From Yponomeuta sedellus (lineage: Eukaryota > Arthropoda > Insecta > Lepidoptera > Yponomeutidae): a stretch of DNA of 64,000 nucleotides. The position numbers and the translations under genes were made by a program. Of the stretch, positions 10,401 through 20,068 are shown piece by piece. Position 1 is the stretch's first letter; the number at the start of each line of letters is the position of its first letter. Under the pieces are notes generated by a model. It ran no database searches, was not told where the DNA came from, and saw only the letters and a program-made list of their open reading frames with translations. Location: the NCBI GenBank assembly GCA_934045075.1, contig OW203740.1, forward strand, positions 17,249,878 to 17,313,877, in the 5' to 3' direction.

Positions 10401-11504
10401 CCAACACACGATTGCGAAATTACGAAAAGATTTATTTTGTCATGTTCTTTTCGAATCTTTGACCCACTAGGCATTCTAAGTCCGTGCATTATTAAACCAA
10501 AGATTTTAATTCAAAGGCTCTGGCAAAAAGGCGTGGAATGGGATCAACCCGTTCCACAGGAAATAAAGGCAGAGTGGTTGGACATAGCAAACTACTTACA
10601 TGAACTGTCAAATCTAAATATTCCACGGCGTGTTATTTGTAACTTCCCTAAAACAATCGAGTTGCATACCTACAGCGACGCTTCGCAACATGCCTACGGC
10701 GCCTGTGTTTATTTAAAATCTATCAGCGCAGATGATGACGTCACTATCAGATTGCTATGTGCCAAGTCCAAGGTAGCTCCGTTAAAACCCACCACCATCC
10801 CGCGACTCGAGCTCTGCGCCGCCTTGCTAGCTGCAAACCTATGCAAAAATGTCCTAGATTCGATAAGATACACTCCCTCACGTATAATACATTGGTGTGA
10901 TTCAAGTATTGTGCTGAGTTGGATAAGCAAAAATCCAAAAAATCTAAAAACATTCGTGGCAAATAGAATAGGCGAAATTTTAGAACTGACCAACCCACTG
11001 TCGTGGCGTTATGTACCTACAGATGTAAACCCGGCAGATTTAATTTCACGAGGAGTCAGTGCTAGTCAAATATGTCAGAATGCGTTATGGTGGTCAGGTC
11101 CTCTTTATCTGTATAAAGGCGAATCCAGTTGGCCGAAATTGAACTTTAAAGAACCGATTAATCTGCCTGAACTAAAGGTAAACATTGCGACTGCACAGAA
11201 TGATTCCGATTTTATTGACTTTTGTAAATACTCCAACTTCAATAAATTGCAACGAACATTTGCATATATCTATCGTTTTATAATGAATCTTAAACCGAGT
11301 AATCGTAATAATAAATGCAAGGGATCATTAACGGTTGATGAATTAAATAATTCATTTAACATTTTATGTCATTTGTCTCAAAAACAATCTTTCGCATGTG
11401 ACTACAAAAAATTATCAAACAACAAGGATTTAGAACATAAATCTAAAATCTTGTCCCTTTCACCCTTTTTTGAAAAACACACTAACTTCACCTCACCTGA
11501 CTAA
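7476..11504 (+). CDS. BEL/Pao Gag-Pol polyprotein, truncated in front of integrase
   Basis: A 1342-aa frame opening at the first good ATG after an 840-bp leader. Gag (DUF1759-like) covers about residues 140-310. Three Cys/His knuckles follow near 369-435 (CIICNGNH, CQNCLRQGH, CRQCNQKH). An A16-type aspartic protease is at about 485 with ALLDCGSQSSFL. Reverse transcriptase spans about 750-1000, with GDIAKMYRQVEV and the catalytic FYVDDL. RNase H/Pao-peptidase sequence follows, with TYSDASQHAYGA, WCDSSIV and DVNPADLISRG. The frame ends early at 11504, and integrase sequence resumes in another frame at 11470-11763. A short deletion around the break is likely, because the residues BEL proteins usually have there are missing. 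Confidence 0.93.
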   Translation: MPDNVAPAASAAPSLKELLFKRISIKGQITRFKNYFEKLNKSTQIISMDIAELTLRVAKLEGLSAKFDSLQSEIEVMNAQSIDTEIDERERIESDIIQNLAAAQTFLNKYSHIDNENKNRRESIFIASSDRQEINFKLPQIQVSKFDGSYFRWLEFRDTFLNLVHNNERIAEIHKFHYLISYLEGDAARIVANLEVSSSNYKEAWKLILERYDNKRILINHHLDALFNIQAQRESERSLRFLVDHVTKNLRALASLGQKTDHWDVLIIYMLTSKLDSRTLAKWEEYRNTLEDVPSLEQFKRFLIDRADVLESLNRNKPTTSTNNFVPKPQIAPRPMISNHHNNFNKPVRSQAQHTKSFAMTQSQPVVYLCIICNGNHKIYDCSTFQSKNIKERLEYVSKYKLCQNCLRQGHPSSECRMGPCRQCNQKHNSLLHNPNRTVAVNANVDVQDNQSVVTFAKQNTNQVLLSTAVIQVCNPQNNRLETVRALLDCGSQSSFLTKSLQQKLQLKSNPIDSVNVIGIGNNCSNKAVETSVAQLKSMTSNYQVTLSCYVLDDLTGDLPKAPIDLQNLSIPKEFTLADPKFDQPAPIEILIGADLFWDILECEQRSLGVNNPKLQNSKFGWIVAGPIQSQNVQKNIQCNHAILTKSTVDQMLPKFWELEELPQKQILTKEEMQCENHFLNNTTRLPNGRFCVKLPLKDSPDCLGNSYNQAKRRLLNLEKRFRKNPKLKSQYTEFIREYSALGHLKKSQNDIPNPSYFLCHHAVFKEDSESTKIRVVFDGSAPTTSGYSVNDILMVGPNMQDTLFSILIRARQYKFILAGDIAKMYRQVEVADEDRDLQLILWREEETKPIETLRLSTVTYGTASASYLSTRCLWQVGEECEDELIKTIIQGDFYVDDLITGSDDASELKYIQNSVSNALSAAGFPLRKYKTNLSTLFQDSELNIQDKLTLSESSSTLGIGWDPATDTLNFPTNLPTHDCEITKRFILSCSFRIFDPLGILSPCIIKPKILIQRLWQKGVEWDQPVPQEIKAEWLDIANYLHELSNLNIPRRVICNFPKTIELHTYSDASQHAYGACVYLKSISADDDVTIRLLCAKSKVAPLKPTTIPRLELCAALLAANLCKNVLDSIRYTPSRIIHWCDSSIVLSWISKNPKNLKTFVANRIGEILELTNPLSWRYVPTDVNPADLISRGVSASQICQNALWWSGPLYLYKGESSWPKLNFKEPINLPELKVNIATAQNDSDFIDFCKYSNFNKLQRTFAYIYRFIMNLKPSNRNNKCKGSLTVDELNNSFNILCHLSQKQSFACDYKKLSNNKDLEHKSKILSLSPFFEKHTNFTSPD

Positions 11505-11763
11505 ATTATTATTCGAGCGCGAGCATCTTCGTAGTTTGCATGCCGGCCCACAGCTGTTGTTATCAACGATTAGACAGACGGTGTGGCCGATTAACGGTAG
11601 AAAACTTGCTAGACGAGTTTCAAATCAGTGCGTTTTGTGCACTCGCATTCGCGGTCAAACACTTTATCCTAAAATGGGCAATTTACCTACTTACAGATCC
11701 TCAGTAGATTTCCCTTTTAAATCAGTAGGAGTAGACTATGCCGAGTGCTTAGTGAGAGTTTGA
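11470..11763 (+). pseudogene. BEL integrase, N-terminal zinc-binding part (out of frame)
   Basis: This frame carries the HHCC zinc-binding domain of integrase (EHLRSLHAGPQLL, then NQCVLCTR) and the start of the catalytic core up to VGVDYA, which holds the first catalytic Asp. It is in a different frame from the 7476-11504 polyprotein and is cut off by the insert that begins near 11743. Residues after VDYA come from the insert and are not integrase. Confidence 0.88.
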
Positions 11764-12049
11764 CAGATCCAATCGAATAACTTTACTACCGCGTTAATCG
11801 AGCATTTAGGAGTGAGTATGAGTAAGTTAACCGTTCGAACTGGCAAAACGCTGTCACAGTACAACTCGCACTCGCGTTTATTCGTGTTTTGGCTGATAAA
11901 CGTGTTCACTTCTCAACGTAAACCATTACAACTCGCACTCAGCAATTTTAATTTCCATACTTGTCGCTAGGTGGCGCTTCCTCGATGCCATAGAAATATG
12001 AGTTTACGTTAACGCGATCGAGTAGTTAAAAAACTCGCACTAAGCCCTC
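11743..12049. mobile_element. MITE-like insert inside BEL integrase
   Basis: About 307 bp of non-coding sequence separate the two halves of the integrase core. Its ends are imperfect inverted repeats of about 19 bp (left GAGTGCTTAGTGAGAGTTT; the right end inverted has the same form with two changes). The interior repeats 'ACTCGCACT'-type words. I could not find a clear target duplication, so the superfamily is open and the boundaries may shift by a few bases. Confidence 0.75.
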
Positions 12050-12059
12050 AGGTCCCTTT

Positions 12060-12938
12060 ATGATCCTAAATCGAAAGGGACGGGGAGCAAAATTAATGAA
12101 ATGTTATTTGTGTTTATTTGTTTGTTTGCGTTTCAAGTGTGTGCATTTAGAACCTGTTAGTGACTTAACAAAAGAGTCATTCATAATGACACTTCGCAGA
12201 TTCATTGCACGCCGCGGCAAACCAGCGGAGGTATTCTCCGACAATGGGCGGAATTTTGTTGCAGCGGCAAAGGATTTAAATACTTTTTTTAAATGCAGTC
12301 ATACTTCTTTCTCGGATTTTGCGACACAGGAGGGAATAAAATTCAATTTTATCCCTGCATACGCTCCTCACTTCGGGGGTATATGGGAAGCCGGGGTTAA
12401 ATCGGCAAAATTTCATATAAAACGAGTCATGGGCAACACTCATTTAACGTTTGAGGAGATTTGTACTTTATTTGCACAGGTGGAGGCCATACTTAACAGT
12501 CGTCCCTTGTGTCCTCTTTCCTCATCCCCTGACAACTTCCTTTCCTTAACCCCAGGGCACTTTATACTTGGGAGGCCACTTAACGGCGTACCTGCACCGA
12601 CCCTGGAGAATTACAAAGAACATGCGCTAAAGAGGCATGCAAGACTTGAACAAATACGACAACATTTTTGGAAGAGATGGCAGCGAGAATACGTCTCTGA
12701 ATTACAGCAGCGTACAAAGTGGAAGACTGACAAGACCAAGATAAGCGTTGGCGATTTAGTACTGCTGCAGGAAGACAATGTTCCACCACTATGTTGGCGT
12801 CTCGGGCGAGTTTTGCGGTTGTATCCAGGCCAAGATGGGATATCCAGAGTTGCCGACATAAAGACCACCAGAAATGTTATCCGTCGGCCATTGGTTCGAG
12901 TATGTCCCCTACCTGCGTCTGAAGATCTTCAGGTTTGA
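12060..12938 (+). pseudogene. BEL integrase catalytic core and C-terminus
   Basis: It continues the integrase after the insert. KCYLCLFVCL and HLEPVSDLTKESF belong to the core, FSDNGRNF carries the second catalytic Asp and GIWEAGVKSAK the Glu. DUF5641-like C-terminal sequence follows (RWQREYVSELQQRTKW and VGDLVLLQEDN...WRLGRV). The ATG at 12060 is internal to the family's reading frame and is not a native start. The frame itself runs intact to its stop before the purine tract. Confidence 0.88.
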
Positions 12939-12956
12939 AAGTCTTCGCCTTTCAAC

Positions 12957-12968
12957 GGGGGGAAGATA
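12957..12968 (+). promoter_or_regulatory. polypurine tract of BEL element
   Basis: GGGGGGAAGATA lies directly against the 3' LTR, in the position from which plus-strand synthesis is primed. Confidence 0.8.
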
Positions 12969-13216
12969 TGTTCACGCGCCTGTTAGAAGTTATTAGCAAC
13001 GATTGTGAATCTGGTGACTGTTGGTTTCACAGTTGAAGTAGGCGTTTTTCTAATGTCGGTACATTGCCTTTATTTTTGTTTAAATATCACTCACTTTTCT
13101 CGATCTGACGAGACACAAGGCATCCTTGTATAACCGTATTTTTTTATCGTTATTACATCTAAAAGTAAACCAAAGCCTGAGTTTTATTGAAGAAACTCCA
13201 TTCTTGAGCTAAAACA
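12969..13216 (+). repeat. 3' LTR of the BEL element
   Basis: 248 bp, same sequence as 6385-6632 by eye, followed by the duplication AAACC at 13217-13221. Confidence 0.95.
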
Positions 13217-13368
13217 AAACCAAATAAAATACTTCATTGTTTTAGTGTGGAGGTACATTGTAATTGTTGGTAACTAACTCATTTAACAACTTATAAACTG
13301 TCATTCTCACCTTTGCTTCAAGAAAGATACAAGAGCTAAAACGAAACTGATTAACGTCTCTATTTACA

Positions 13369-13564
13369 GTCTGTTAGCTTTTATACCTCGGCTACAATAG
13401 AATATAATCCTATGTATTCGTGTAGTTGATATATCGAAACTATATATAACTTTTCAAACTAGCGAAGAAAAGTTTTATACAGAGCTGGAAGTAGTATTAC
13501 ACTCGTGTGCTTTCGACAAAAACCCAAGCCTACTCTAGAGCCCGAGGTATATTTTAAAAGCTGA
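13369..13564 (-). mobile_element. MITE with GTTAGCTTTTA inverted ends
   Basis: Its ends are inverted versions of AGTCTGTTAGCTTTTA. It shares 'GGAAGTAGTATTACACTCGT' with the copies at 55329-55548 and 55813-55997, where it appears in the opposite orientation. The middle differs between copies. No transposase is present. Confidence 0.6.
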
Positions 13565-14027
13565 CTACTACTGACTGACTGTACTACTGTGGGATACAGC
13601 CATGGTACAGGTAAGCACCTATATACAATTATAACTTTTAAAAACCGAAATACTGTAAATATTCGTTATTTTAAGATGTTAATTTAATATTTGTACGCCT
13701 TTACGGCAAAATATGCTGAAGCTTTATTAATTATAAGAACTTTTATGTACACGCATGTTTCACAAATAAATGAATTTGATTTGATATATAGGTTTCTACT
13801 AACAAAATGTCTCGATCACGACATTGAGATATTTCACGCGAAACAAGTCTCAACAAAGCTCTATTTTCCGCTTGGCCCTCTTCTTGCGTCGCAAAGTTCC
13901 CGTTCCGTTGTTTCGTCATAATGACGTCAGCTGAAAAGTAATTTTCGCGGTGACTCGCCGCGCTTGTTCAGCGCAGTCACCGCTGAGATCATGACGCAAC
14001 TTGTTCGTAATTAACAGGCTCCGTAAA
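13565..14027. other. unassigned, includes a hairpin near 13947-13983
   Basis: The stretch holds a CRE-like palindrome TGACGTCA at 13922-13929, then GCGGTGACT...AGTCACCGC arms that form a hairpin of at least 9 bp. No gene was recognised. A regulatory role is conceivable but nothing else supports it. Confidence 0.3.
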
Positions 14028-14165
14028 GCGGTTGCAGCGGAGAGGTGTAGAACTCCTGCCTCTCAATCGAGAGGTCATGGGTTTGTCTGGCATGTACTAA
14101 TGACTCGGTTTTCTAAGTTATGTACATTTGTCAAAATGGTAACATTAACGGGTGGTATTGCCACA
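14028..14165 (+). mobile_element. S1 SINE, 5' part
   Basis: It matches the tRNA-like head and body of S1 ('TCTCAATCGAGAGGTC', 'ATGTACATTTGTCAAA'), with a small deletion in the B-box region. The 3' part is absent. Confidence 0.65.
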
Positions 14166-14696
14166 ATAAGAGTAGACAAACTTTTTGGATTATGAATATT
14201 AAATGATTGCCTTCATATATTAATAATTACTTTGTATAATTTTAGATAAGCTATCAGCTGGAAATCAAACTGTAATGAAAGTTTAGAGTAGATACTTAAA
14301 CGTAATGTAATATTGATAATCTAGGTTTGCTAATTACGTAGTCTGCGAAGCTTAGAAATCCTACGACAGAAAATCTAGCAGACGGGGATTAATTTAATGC
14401 TATTGACGTTTTGATAGTGATTGAAATTAATAATCTGAACTTGACTGCTACTTGATTATTGTATTTCAAATATTATTTTGTTAAATTGAGATTGAATAAA
14501 CAACGATACCATTATACCATACATTTAACCATTTATGAAAAAAAATGTTCTCAATACATTTAGAGGACAATAATCGAGGTTCAATCGTTCTTAATAAATA
14601 GATGACTCTAAACGATAACACCACATATTGTATAACATTTGAGAATAGTTTCTGTATAATGTCGAGGCTATAATTTCTTTTTTATTCTGTTTAATC
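14166..14696. other. no recognisable feature
   Basis: AT-rich sequence with no recurring repeat, structural RNA or coding signal that I can identify. Confidence 0.5.
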
Positions 14697-14808
14697 TGTC
14701 GCTATTAGTAATAAGGCCGCCTATCATACCTCTCCTTTTGTAAATGTTGTCTCTGTAATTATTTTCTGGTGTTTACAATGAAGAATATTCTTATCTTATC
14801 TGTTTTAG
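14697..14808 (+). mobile_element. LINE 3' tail (AATATTCTTATC family)
   Basis: It ends 'GAAGAATATTCTTATCTTATC', with the preceding 'AGTAATAAGGCCGCC' block shared with 28400-28556 and 19374-19520 (minus). Confidence 0.7.
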
Positions 14809-14859
14809 GCACGATCCAATCACGAATGTTTCTTGTGCAATCGTAAAAATTGCTTTTAG

Positions 14860-15308
14860 CCCCAGCTGCCTAAGTGATCTTAGACGATCGCGAAAGTTAA
14901 GTAACACAGGGTGCGTTCAGTGCATGGATGGGTAAACCATCTATGACTAACGCTAGTGGCATTTCTCCGAGCGGTTCCGTGGTTTGCACGGCACGGTAAG
15001 CAGTTGCTGCCGGCTGCCGTTGATAGATGGCAGTCATTAAACCAAGTTGGAGGCCTTAGGGCACGGATAGCCAGAGGTTGCGGGTTCGAATCCCGGCATG
15101 GGTGAAATTTTTAGCCTCTAAATAGGTTTTTAAATTTGGCCTTAGGGCAGCTTGAAAACTTCTGACAGTAAGACCAGCCACTAGTCTTGCAAGCCTCCAC
15201 CAATCCGGACTCGGCCCCCCATGGTAGAGTATGGCCTATACCTTCCTCAGGGAAGACACTTATGCCCCTAGGTGGGGACATAATGGGTCGATGATGATGA
15301 TGATGATG
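14860..15308 (+). mobile_element. 5S-rRNA-derived SINE type B, with nested fragment
   Basis: The head resembles the internal control region of 5S rRNA (AAAGTTAAGTAACACAGGG and TGCATGGATGGGT). It is followed by a type B body and a (GATGAT)n tail. A 75-bp piece of the P-SINE is inserted at 15063-15137. The intact relative is at 44756-45106. Confidence 0.75.
15063..15137 (+). mobile_element. 5'-truncated P-SINE nested in 5S-SINE
   Basis: The insert is flanked by an exact 11-bp duplication GGCCTTAGGGC (15052-15062 and 15138-15148). It starts at the anticodon loop of the tRNA-like domain (ACGGATAGCCAG) and runs through 'GGGTTCGAATCC' to the P-SINE 3' end 'AAATAGGTTTTTAAATTT'. The duplication shows that it was inserted as a separate retroposition event. 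Confidence 0.9.
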
Positions 15309-15319
15309 TGCAATTAAGA

Positions 15320-15432
15320 ATCTTCATCTTCTCTTCTTCTTCAGGCTATAGTAGTCCACTGCTGGACCAAGACCTCCCCTAATGAGCGCCATAGCTGCTC
15401 TCAGCTTGCCTCATCCAGCATCTGCTTGCAGT
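15320..15432 (-). mobile_element. LINE 3' end (GAAGAA-tail family)
   Basis: On the minus strand this is the C-terminal end of a LINE protein and its (GAAGAA)n tail, with 'CAGCAGTGGACTA' as landmark. Better copies lie at 56262-56397, 40855-40990 and 28697-28893. Confidence 0.7.
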
Positions 15433-15584
15433 TTAATCTAAATAAAGTACAATCTAATCTAGTACTTTTGTATAGGAATTTCTTGAGGGAGACTCTTAAA
15501 TAGCTCTCACGTGCCTTCTCCTAGCGAGAGAAAGAGATACAGAGTAACCGCGTGCCTACTGCGGATTAATGATTGTGCGATTAA

Positions 15585-15974
15585 AGCTCTGCACAGACGA
15601 GGGACTTTTGTCCCTTGGGGACAAAAGTCTCTGAATCGTAAAAAATGGCCTCTGAGTACTTGTCGTGCACTCAACGCCTACGGAGTGCGGTCATTTGTTG
15701 CCCGGAAATTGAGTGAAGCTTACGCTATGAAAGTAAATATTCTAAGATAACATTGTGTTGTAATTTACATGAAGTTAAAAAAGAAAAAGCATTTAAAAAG
15801 AAATTACCGAAACACCATTATCTATTCTGATCTCTTGATGCCCTCGGTAACTTGAGGGACTTTTTGCACGGGGTACTTTTAGTCCTTCGTGTGCGTTATT
15901 CGATACAATTTATAAGAGATCAATATCGACGGACAACATAGTACCCGAGGGATAGTCCCTCGTCTGCACAGGAC
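15585..15974. mobile_element. TTAA-flanked non-autonomous DNA transposon
   Basis: 390 bp flanked by TTAA (15581-15584 and 15975-15978). The ends share CAGACGAGGGACT in inverted orientation, and the subterminal regions contain further palindromic 'GGGACTTTTGTCCC'-type words. A TTAA duplication is typical of piggyBac-like elements, but the terminal bases are not the usual piggyBac CCY, so the family is uncertain. No transposase is present. Confidence 0.6.
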
Positions 15975-16290
15975 TTAATGTTACAGGATCTCAGACTCAC
16001 CAAAAGCAGTACCTCGATACTTCTGTAGATAACTTTATCTCTGTGGCTTGTAAATTATTTTTGTGCAACAAAATATTAATGCGGGACTTTCCACTATTTG
16101 TGGATTTGTTCGTACAGAGGCGAAAAGTATGGCTGGACTATTTCGTGTGGAAGTGGCTGTTTTGGTCCGAAAAAATGTTGTTTATTCTATTTTAGTGTAT
16201 CGCTTGTATGCGACACCCGATAGCGCTTCAACGCTTCAAAATAACAAACTATGTTCAATATTGTTGTAATAACCTATAAGTATGATATAA

Positions 16291-16633
16291 GAGAAGCGCT
16301 CGTGGCCTTGTTGAACCAAGTGATTGGAATCAATCATCTGAGTTAAGCAACAATAGGCGTGGTTAGGTGAAGGATGGGTGACCGTCCCGTGACTACCGCT
16401 AGTGGCATCTTTTTGAGCGCTTCCGTGCTTCGCAAGGCACGTTAAGCCGATGGTGCCGACTGTCATGTAATCACAGTCGTTAAGCCATGTCAGAGGCCTT
16501 ATGGGCGGCTTGATAACTACTGACAGTAAGGCCCGCTACTGTCTTACAATCCTCCACCAACCCAGACTTGGCCCCCGTGTTGGAGTATGGAGTACGAGCA
16601 GTGGAAAAATATAAGGGTTGATATCGTGATATC
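16291..16633 (+). mobile_element. full-length 5S-rRNA-derived SINE, type A
   Basis: A 343-bp insert bounded by an exact 11-bp duplication GTATGATATAA (16280-16290 and 16634-16644). The first ~100 bp follow 5S rRNA: GAGTTAAGCAACAATAGGC and GGATGGGTGACCG correspond to the conserved part holding the TFIIIA-binding internal promoter. A family-specific body follows, with 'CGCTTCCGTGCTTCGCAAGG' and 'TACAATCCTCCACCAACCC', then a tail 'AAGGGTTGATATCG'. This is the best defined copy of type A. Confidence 0.85.
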
Positions 16634-16663
16634 GTATGATATAAAAAATAAAATCTACATAAC

Positions 16664-16805
16664 CCCTACGCCTTTATCCCAGAGGCGTAGGCAGAGACCG
16701 GAGGGACTGCAGCTTGTCATAGTCCTAACATAGGTGATCCAAGGCCAAGAGTGAACCAAGGTGATCACCTTGGCTTCATCAACGTTCATTAGTCGTTGCC
16801 GCCAC
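16664..16805 (-). pseudogene. LINE ORF2 C-terminal fragment
   Basis: Same tail as 205-345 and 27772-27990, diverged, in minus orientation ('CCCAGAGGCGTAGGCAGAGA'). Confidence 0.65.
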
Positions 16806-17130
16806 TTACAAACTAGTTGGGTTTCTTCTTCTTCTGCCGAACCGGTGGCGGTGAACTGTATCTTTCCGATGGCTGTGTACTAATGCGAGGGGTTTATCCA
16901 CAGGGTCCAAGTACCGGACCAGACTTCCCTTGTTACGGAGCCGAAGACCCCCGGGGTGCCTGTTCCCGCCGTTTCGAAAAGGAGATCGCCGTTCCCGTTG
17001 GCCAAACTTTCTCCGCATTTGGTCCACGGCCGTTGGGGGAGCGCTTCTACTGTCTCCGGTCGGCTCAGGGGAGTACCTGACCGTGGTTCCGCTAAAGAGA
17101 GATCAAAACCAGTGTAGGGCTATTTTCTAA
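16806..17130. other. GC-rich unassigned segment
   Basis: Markedly more GC-rich than its surroundings, with long open frames on both strands (16806-17027 minus, 16817-17080 plus), but the residues are low-complexity basic or Pro/Arg-rich and match no family I recognise. It directly abuts a LINE tail, so an unrecognised internal part of a retroelement is possible. Confidence 0.3.
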
Positions 17131-17982
17131 TCCACAACCCTAATATTGAAGAAATGCTAAGTAAACTATATCTTGTTTTTTTTTCTTAATAACGCATTTT
17201 ATTTATTCATCCTTAATTTACGTCGCAGCCTCTACAAGGCAAGCGTGACAAAGCACGCAACGGATACTTTTTATTATGGCCTTTGCTGATACATCGCCTA
17301 ATTGGTTGATGTATGTCCGCCTGGGAGGTCCCTTACTCCCCCTATAGCCCTATCCTAATTAGGATATCGTTGAACAAAGTCTAAGCCGCGCATTTGGTGG
17401 ATCTCTATGGTTAGGTATATATAAGGAGCTAATAACACTGTCTATCAGGCACCCTTTGGGAAAAACAAAATCCTAAAAAAGCCGTGTCCTTTCTCTCAGC
17501 CGCCACTTGTACTGTACTGGTATTTTTTAAGTCTCTTATGTAATTCCTGATGTACATGCAAAAAACAATATTCTATTAATCTATCTCAAAGAGATCTATC
17601 ACAGAGTTCAGAGCGTAATGAGTATAAATTTTGAGAAGAATAAATGTAGTTTATTTTTTGTTAGCTGGTTCACCAAATAATCTATTAAATTGTGAAACTA
17701 CCAACATTGACGTAAATTTCTTAGTATAGTAAATAGAATATTTCAATTGGAACTGGAACATTAGCCATTCAACCACATACCTTACATTTTCTGGTAAATC
17801 TTGCTCTCAACGAGAGACCAAAATGAGACAATCTTTTCGGGGTACCATTACACTCTGTACATCTTCCATCTAAGTTCACTTAGCCACGGCTGTACGATTA
17901 TTTATTTCACTATGTTACTTGTTTTGCATAAGCGTGTAATTTGGCTATCCATGTTATTATTTTTAACATTTCATGTTATAAT
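17131..17982. other. mostly unassigned, one LINE tail
   Basis: About 17490-17575 resembles the 'CGCCACTTGTACTGTACTGG' LINE 3' region. The rest is AT-rich with no clear feature. Confidence 0.4.
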
Positions 17983-18215
17983 AATATCAACCCTTTGTAC
18001 GTCCCCACTGTTGGAGCACGGGTCTCTTCCTGCATCGCAGCAAGGTTAGGCCATACTCCACCACGGGTGGCAAGTCCGGTTTGATGGAGGATTGTAAGAC
18101 AGTGACAGGGCTTACTGTCAGGAGTTATCAAACCGCCCATAAGGCCGCTGACATTATTTAACGACTACCATTACATGACAGCCTGCACCAATGGCTCAAA
18201 GTGCCTTGCGAAGCA
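17983..18215 (-). mobile_element. 5S-SINE type A, 5'-truncated
   Basis: Minus-strand copy starting at the tail ('AATATCAACCC') and ending at 'TGCCTTGCGAAGCA', so the 5S-like head is missing. The body blocks match 16291-16633. Confidence 0.75.
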
Positions 18216-18238
18216 AATAAGATTTCATATGTGTTGTG

Positions 18239-18269
18239 ATCACACTAATATTTTAAAGACGAAAGTTTG
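18239..18269 (+). mobile_element. Helitron 5' end fragment
   Basis: TCACACTAATATTTTAAAGA followed by GACGAAAGTTTGT is the start shared by lepidopteran Helitrons; compare 40292-40455 and the rear of 51986-52418. It is cut off by the tetranucleotide array. Confidence 0.6.
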
Positions 18270-19520
<1,251 letters not shown>

Positions 19521-19835
19521 AACTAAACAATATTAGATAACATATTATTTTATAGTTGATACACATACTTAATCGATAAATAAATATGAAATTGATACAC
19601 ATACATAAACGGTACATAAATATGAAACAAATAAAAATAAACATACACAAGGAAAAAAAAAACATAGGACGTGAACGAAAAATATACCTACATAATACTA
19701 GAGAGGGATTTCACAAATACAAATAAAAAACTTACATTAAGGAAAAATAGTGGTTATGCACTCTGTAAGTGTTGGCAACCCAACAAAGCAGAGACTTTTA
19801 CATGTTTTGTAGCTGTGGCAATTATATATAATGTA

Positions 19836-20053
19836 CTAAAACTTTCGTAAGCACAACACACTGTAGACTTTTAGTCCGGATTTACTTACGGGTGTTGTTA
19901 TATCGGAAAAGTCCGACCAGGTTTCGCTCCGATTCGCAGAGCTTAATCATGGTGAGCAGAGACGGAGCTCGCGTCGTCGGTTGCTTGTCTCACACTGGTC
20001 GGACTTTTCCGATATAACAACACCCGTAAGTAAATCCGGACTAAAAGTCTACA
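19836..20053 (-). mobile_element. H-SINE: hairpin-forming retroposon, long copy
   Basis: A 218-bp insert with an exact 12-bp duplication ATATATAATGTA (19824-19835, 20054-20065). It holds a perfect 59-bp inverted repeat (19862-19920 and 19995-20053) around a 74-bp loop, plus a 26-bp extension ending 'CTTACGAAAGTTTTAG' in the presumed sense direction (minus). The second copy, at 43350-43493, keeps an A-run after that extension, which fixes the orientation. No coding capacity. Confidence 0.85.
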
Positions 20054-20068
20054 ATATATAATGTATAT

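Larger units (their letters stand above)
6385..13216 (+). mobile_element. BEL/Pao LTR retrotransposon (complete span, broken integrase)
   Basis: A 6.8-kb element bounded by two 248-bp direct LTRs that look identical by eye, both starting TGTTC and ending ACA. It is flanked by the 5-bp duplication AAACC (6380-6384 and 13217-13221). Internal order is primer binding site, leader, one gag-pol frame with gag, aspartic protease, reverse transcriptase and RNase H, then a disrupted integrase and a purine tract. This order and a 4-6-bp duplication are typical of BEL/Pao. LTR identity implies recent insertion, yet pol is interrupted near 11.5 kb and again at 11743-12049. Confidence 0.95.

Noticed and set aside
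13922..13929. Functional CRE sites (also 26658 and 33222)
   Set aside because: An 8-bp palindrome is expected about once per 65 kb by chance; three in 64 kb without other promoter features is not enough.
19921..19994. Hammerhead ribozyme in the loop of the H-SINE
   Set aside because: GAAAC and flanking short stems are present, but the CTGATGA part has changes at positions expected to be essential; not supported without folding.
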